NCBI RefSeq assembly: GCF_000699445.3
Contig: NC_067201.1
Span: 14,749,501 to 14,813,500, forward strand
Length of the DNA: 64,000 bases
DNA from: Schistosoma haematobium
Taxonomy: Eukaryota > Platyhelminthes > Trematoda > Strigeidida > Schistosomatidae
Reading direction: 5' to 3'
Part shown: piece after piece, positions 61,830 through 64,000 of the stretch
Numbering within the stretch: the first letter of the stretch is position 1
Layout: the number at the start of each line of letters is the position of its first letter
Position numbers and translations under genes: made by a program
Notes under the pieces: model-generated
Databases searched by the model: none
What the model saw: only the letters and a program-made list of their open reading frames with translations
Told to the model about the DNA's origin: nothing

Positions 61830-62005
61830 GAAATCATGAGTTAATTGAAGCTAGATCACCATGGAAAACCTGCAAGCACTAGACGGATGTTTCATCCTAG
61901 TATGGGACTCCTCAGCAGTGCTCATTCACGGTCCCACTCCCCGGGTTTTCCCCCAGGTTTTCATGGTGGTCTAGTTTCAATTGACTCATGATTTCAACTA
62001 TCGAA
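61830..62005 (-). mobile_element. Hammerhead SINE, family 2, intact-looking ribozyme
   Basis: Inverted ends (GAAATCATGAGTTAATTGAA at 61838 and GACTCATGATTTCAAC at about 61984). Hammerhead 61875-61922 on minus: stem I AGCACUG/UAGUGCU, CUGAGGA, stem II GUCC/GGAU, GAAA, short stem III, GUC. No core position is changed. Confidence 0.78.
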
Positions 62006-62029
62006 ATTACTAAAATCTCCACAAAATCC

Positions 62030-62405
62030 CTTCTAATATTAATCATCTGCTCACTAGTGAATGACTTCAACAGGCACTCCCTGGAGTTGTATTGAGAGGC
62101 CGTGACCAGTGGAGTTCAACCGGGTCTGTTGTGAGATGATAATTCAATGATGGATGGTGGAGCGACTTCGTGGATTAGTTGAAGTTAGATGTTAACACCT
62201 TTGGATGCCGACCAGTTCAGTGGTCCAGAGGTTAAGCGCTCGCGCACGAGACTGATAGGTCTTGGGTTCGAATATCGCGGGGGGTGGGATTGTGGGTGCT
62301 CACTGCTGAGGAGTCTCATACTAGAATGAAACGACTGTCTGGTGTTTCAAGGTTTTCCATGGTGATCTACTTTCAATTCACTCATGATTTCAACTCTCGA
62401 CATAT
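62030..62405 (+). mobile_element. Hammerhead SINE, family 2, most complete copy
   Basis: 5' body, A box TGGTCCAGAGGTT (62221), B box GGGTTCGAAT (62264), hammerhead 62298-62346 (CUGAGGA, stem II GUCU/AGAA weak, GAAA, GUC), then TTTTCCATGGTGATCTAC and an end TCACTCATGATTTCAAC that is the inverted-repeat partner of 61840. Lies head to head with the copy at 61830. Confidence 0.78.
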
Positions 62406-62789
62406 TTATATTTCAGTCGTCAGCATTCATAAATTCAGTTCATTTAAAATATAAAGTGATAGATATCCAGCGCAGTTAATGATAATTGATTAACTGAAAA
62501 ATAACCACTTCTCACTGAAATTCTTGAAGCTTCGAATCTAATAAGAACAATACTAGTTATTTTACAGTACTTGTTCCTTTAAACTTATCTTTGAATATAA
62601 ACATCTTCAGGTCACTTATGTCAATATTATAATTATGTGGAACTGATTGAGTGACATGTAAATTCAAGTGTATTTAAAAATTCATGACATCTTTCCAGGA
62701 TAATCGATTAAAATGACCAAAAATGATTTTGTATTATGGTTTTACCTGATATAGTCTGATCTATTATAGTTTAATAAAGAATATCATGT

Positions 62790-63170
62790 ATTGATTGTAG
62801 CTAGATAACCATTAAAAACTAAGAAACACTAGACACATGTTACCTCTATGTACGTTATTGCTCAGTATTGAGAGTGTACAAGTAAGTATTTGAATTCAAT
62901 TATATCGGAAGTGAAACACTTACCCATCAATGGCATTGGATGACGACTTCATGAATTAACTGAGGTCAGAAATGAAAACTATTGAATGATAACTGATTCA
63001 TTTTTTAAGTGCTTATCTCGACGCCTGAAGGTCTTAAGTTTAATCCCTAGGAAATGTATGAATTTACAGTGATTAGGATTGTCGTACTGCAACAAAACAG
63101 TTATCCAATACGTTCTAGTTTTCGGCGTTTGCTTAACTGAGATCAATTCGTGATATAATCAATATAATTC
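62790..63170. repeat. Degenerate family 2 SINE pieces, inverted pair
   Basis: 62795-62885 (minus: remnants of stem I and stem II) and 62965-63060 (plus: tRNA-like TTAAGTGCTTATCTCGACGC). Weak matches. Confidence 0.4.
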
Positions 63171-63174
63171 CATA

Positions 63175-63880
63175 ATTTCCACAGGCTTTCTTCACTAATA
63201 AAATACTAAACTCTTTAATAGCATATTACAGTATTACATCACTTAATGTACCGGAAGGAATATTTATGAAGTATGATGCAGCCATTTCGTATTAATCTAT
63301 TAATTTACTGGTTTGAATTTGATGTGTCTTAAATGTTGTCCACTCATTTGTATAGTTCACTGAATGAGTTGCAATAATGTTAAAAAAGACATTACAAACT
63401 TAAATAACACAAGACTAGCAAGCTCCTTATCTCAATAGCTACCTTGTCTCAAAGAACTAATGTCCAACTAAGTGTTGACATGAATACAAAACGTCTAGCA
63501 GTAGTCCACTTACAATTTTCTTTATATATGAAAGTAAGTTGAATCGGTTTCATTCAATGTTCTCTTCCAAAAAAAATATTTATGAACACACACACTTTTT
63601 GGTCTTACTAATGACAAAATCAAAGATTATATCTCTCAATCTTAAGTGCGGATTACAGTTGTCCGAATAGAATACTTAACATTGTAGTAACACTTATGTT
63701 CAAACATTAGTTACCTAATGAATGAGTAGTGAGTTAGAGTACATTTACTACAACAGTTAAACATGTGTCAAACCACAATCTCTTATTCCAGTCTAAATTT
63801 TATTGCTACTTTAATCTTCAATGTAATATCAACAAAGACGTCTACTAACTAAACATTTATTACGTAGTTTGATTAACATC
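63175..63880. other. End of window; intron or intergenic, nothing recognised
   Basis: No exon of the membrane-protein gene with a matching phase 1 acceptor and membrane-like coding content was found here. Confidence 0.4.
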
Positions 63881-63885
63881 CTGAT

Positions 63886-64000
63886 AAGTCTTGCGGATTG
63901 AACGCTATATTCGTTTCCTGAGCTGTTCTGTAACCCCCAAGGTACAACTATACAGCGACCTGAACAACGAGAGACAAGACGCAAAGTACGCGAGAAGCAC
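63886..64000 (+). repeat. LTR family F, partial copy
   Basis: Matches 26625-26735 (GGATTGAACGCTATATTCGT, TGTAACCCCCAAGGTA, GACGCAAAGTACGCGAGAAG) and is cut by the window edge. Confidence 0.7.

Noticed and set aside
62217..62280. tRNA gene
   Set aside because: A and B boxes are present but no cloverleaf can be drawn. It is the head of a hammerhead SINE, as are the similar sites near 41990, 46630, 49500 and 55755.

Overview
The window is AT-rich eukaryotic DNA whose genes are split by GT-AG introns of 1 to 6 kb and packed with retroelements. The repeats point to a blood fluke, genus Schistosoma: CsRn1/Boudicca-like Ty3 elements, RTE-like and CR1-like non-LTR elements, Penelope-like elements (PLEs), and tRNA-headed SINEs carrying hammerhead ribozymes of the Sm-alpha type. 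I cannot name the species from sequence alone.

Layout. 1-5195 is an almost complete Ty3/CsRn1-type LTR element on the minus strand. It has gag, a -1 frameshift signal, pol, a tRNA-Trp-like primer site and a polypurine tract. Its outer LTR is cut by the window edge. 6190-8316 is the 5'-truncated pol of a second, related element on the plus strand. 8317-13900 is mostly featureless, apart from a decayed CR1-like reverse transcriptase at about 11960-13130. 14051-31779 holds a seven-exon plus-strand gene for a histidine acid phosphatase of the multiple inositol polyphosphate phosphatase (MINPP1) type. The seven exons join with compatible phases into 512 codons plus stop, and every intron holds at least one mobile element. 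31780-50200 is intergenic. It contains CR1-like fragments, an LTR piece fused to a coding-like block (37838-38391), a (GATA)n array of about 965 bp, a PLE copy split by a solo LTR, and many SINEs. From 50256 a second plus-strand gene begins; four exons (50256-61527) encode a basic N-terminus and two membrane segments, and the gene runs off the window. Its long third intron holds a decayed PLE with a reverse transcriptase and GIY-YIG domain (56329-58592).

Most notable. (1) At least three tRNA-headed SINE families carry a hammerhead between inverted terminal repeats; some copies have intact catalytic cores by eye. (2) The gag-pol junction of the first element has a textbook slippery heptamer, 6-nt spacer and GC stem. 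(3) Its otherwise open reverse transcriptase has lost one catalytic aspartate. (4) A palindrome of about 1 kb lies just after exon 1 of the second gene. (5) The giant GATA array starts at the predicted cleavage site of a hammerhead SINE.

All family calls come from motif reading by eye. No database search or folding was run.
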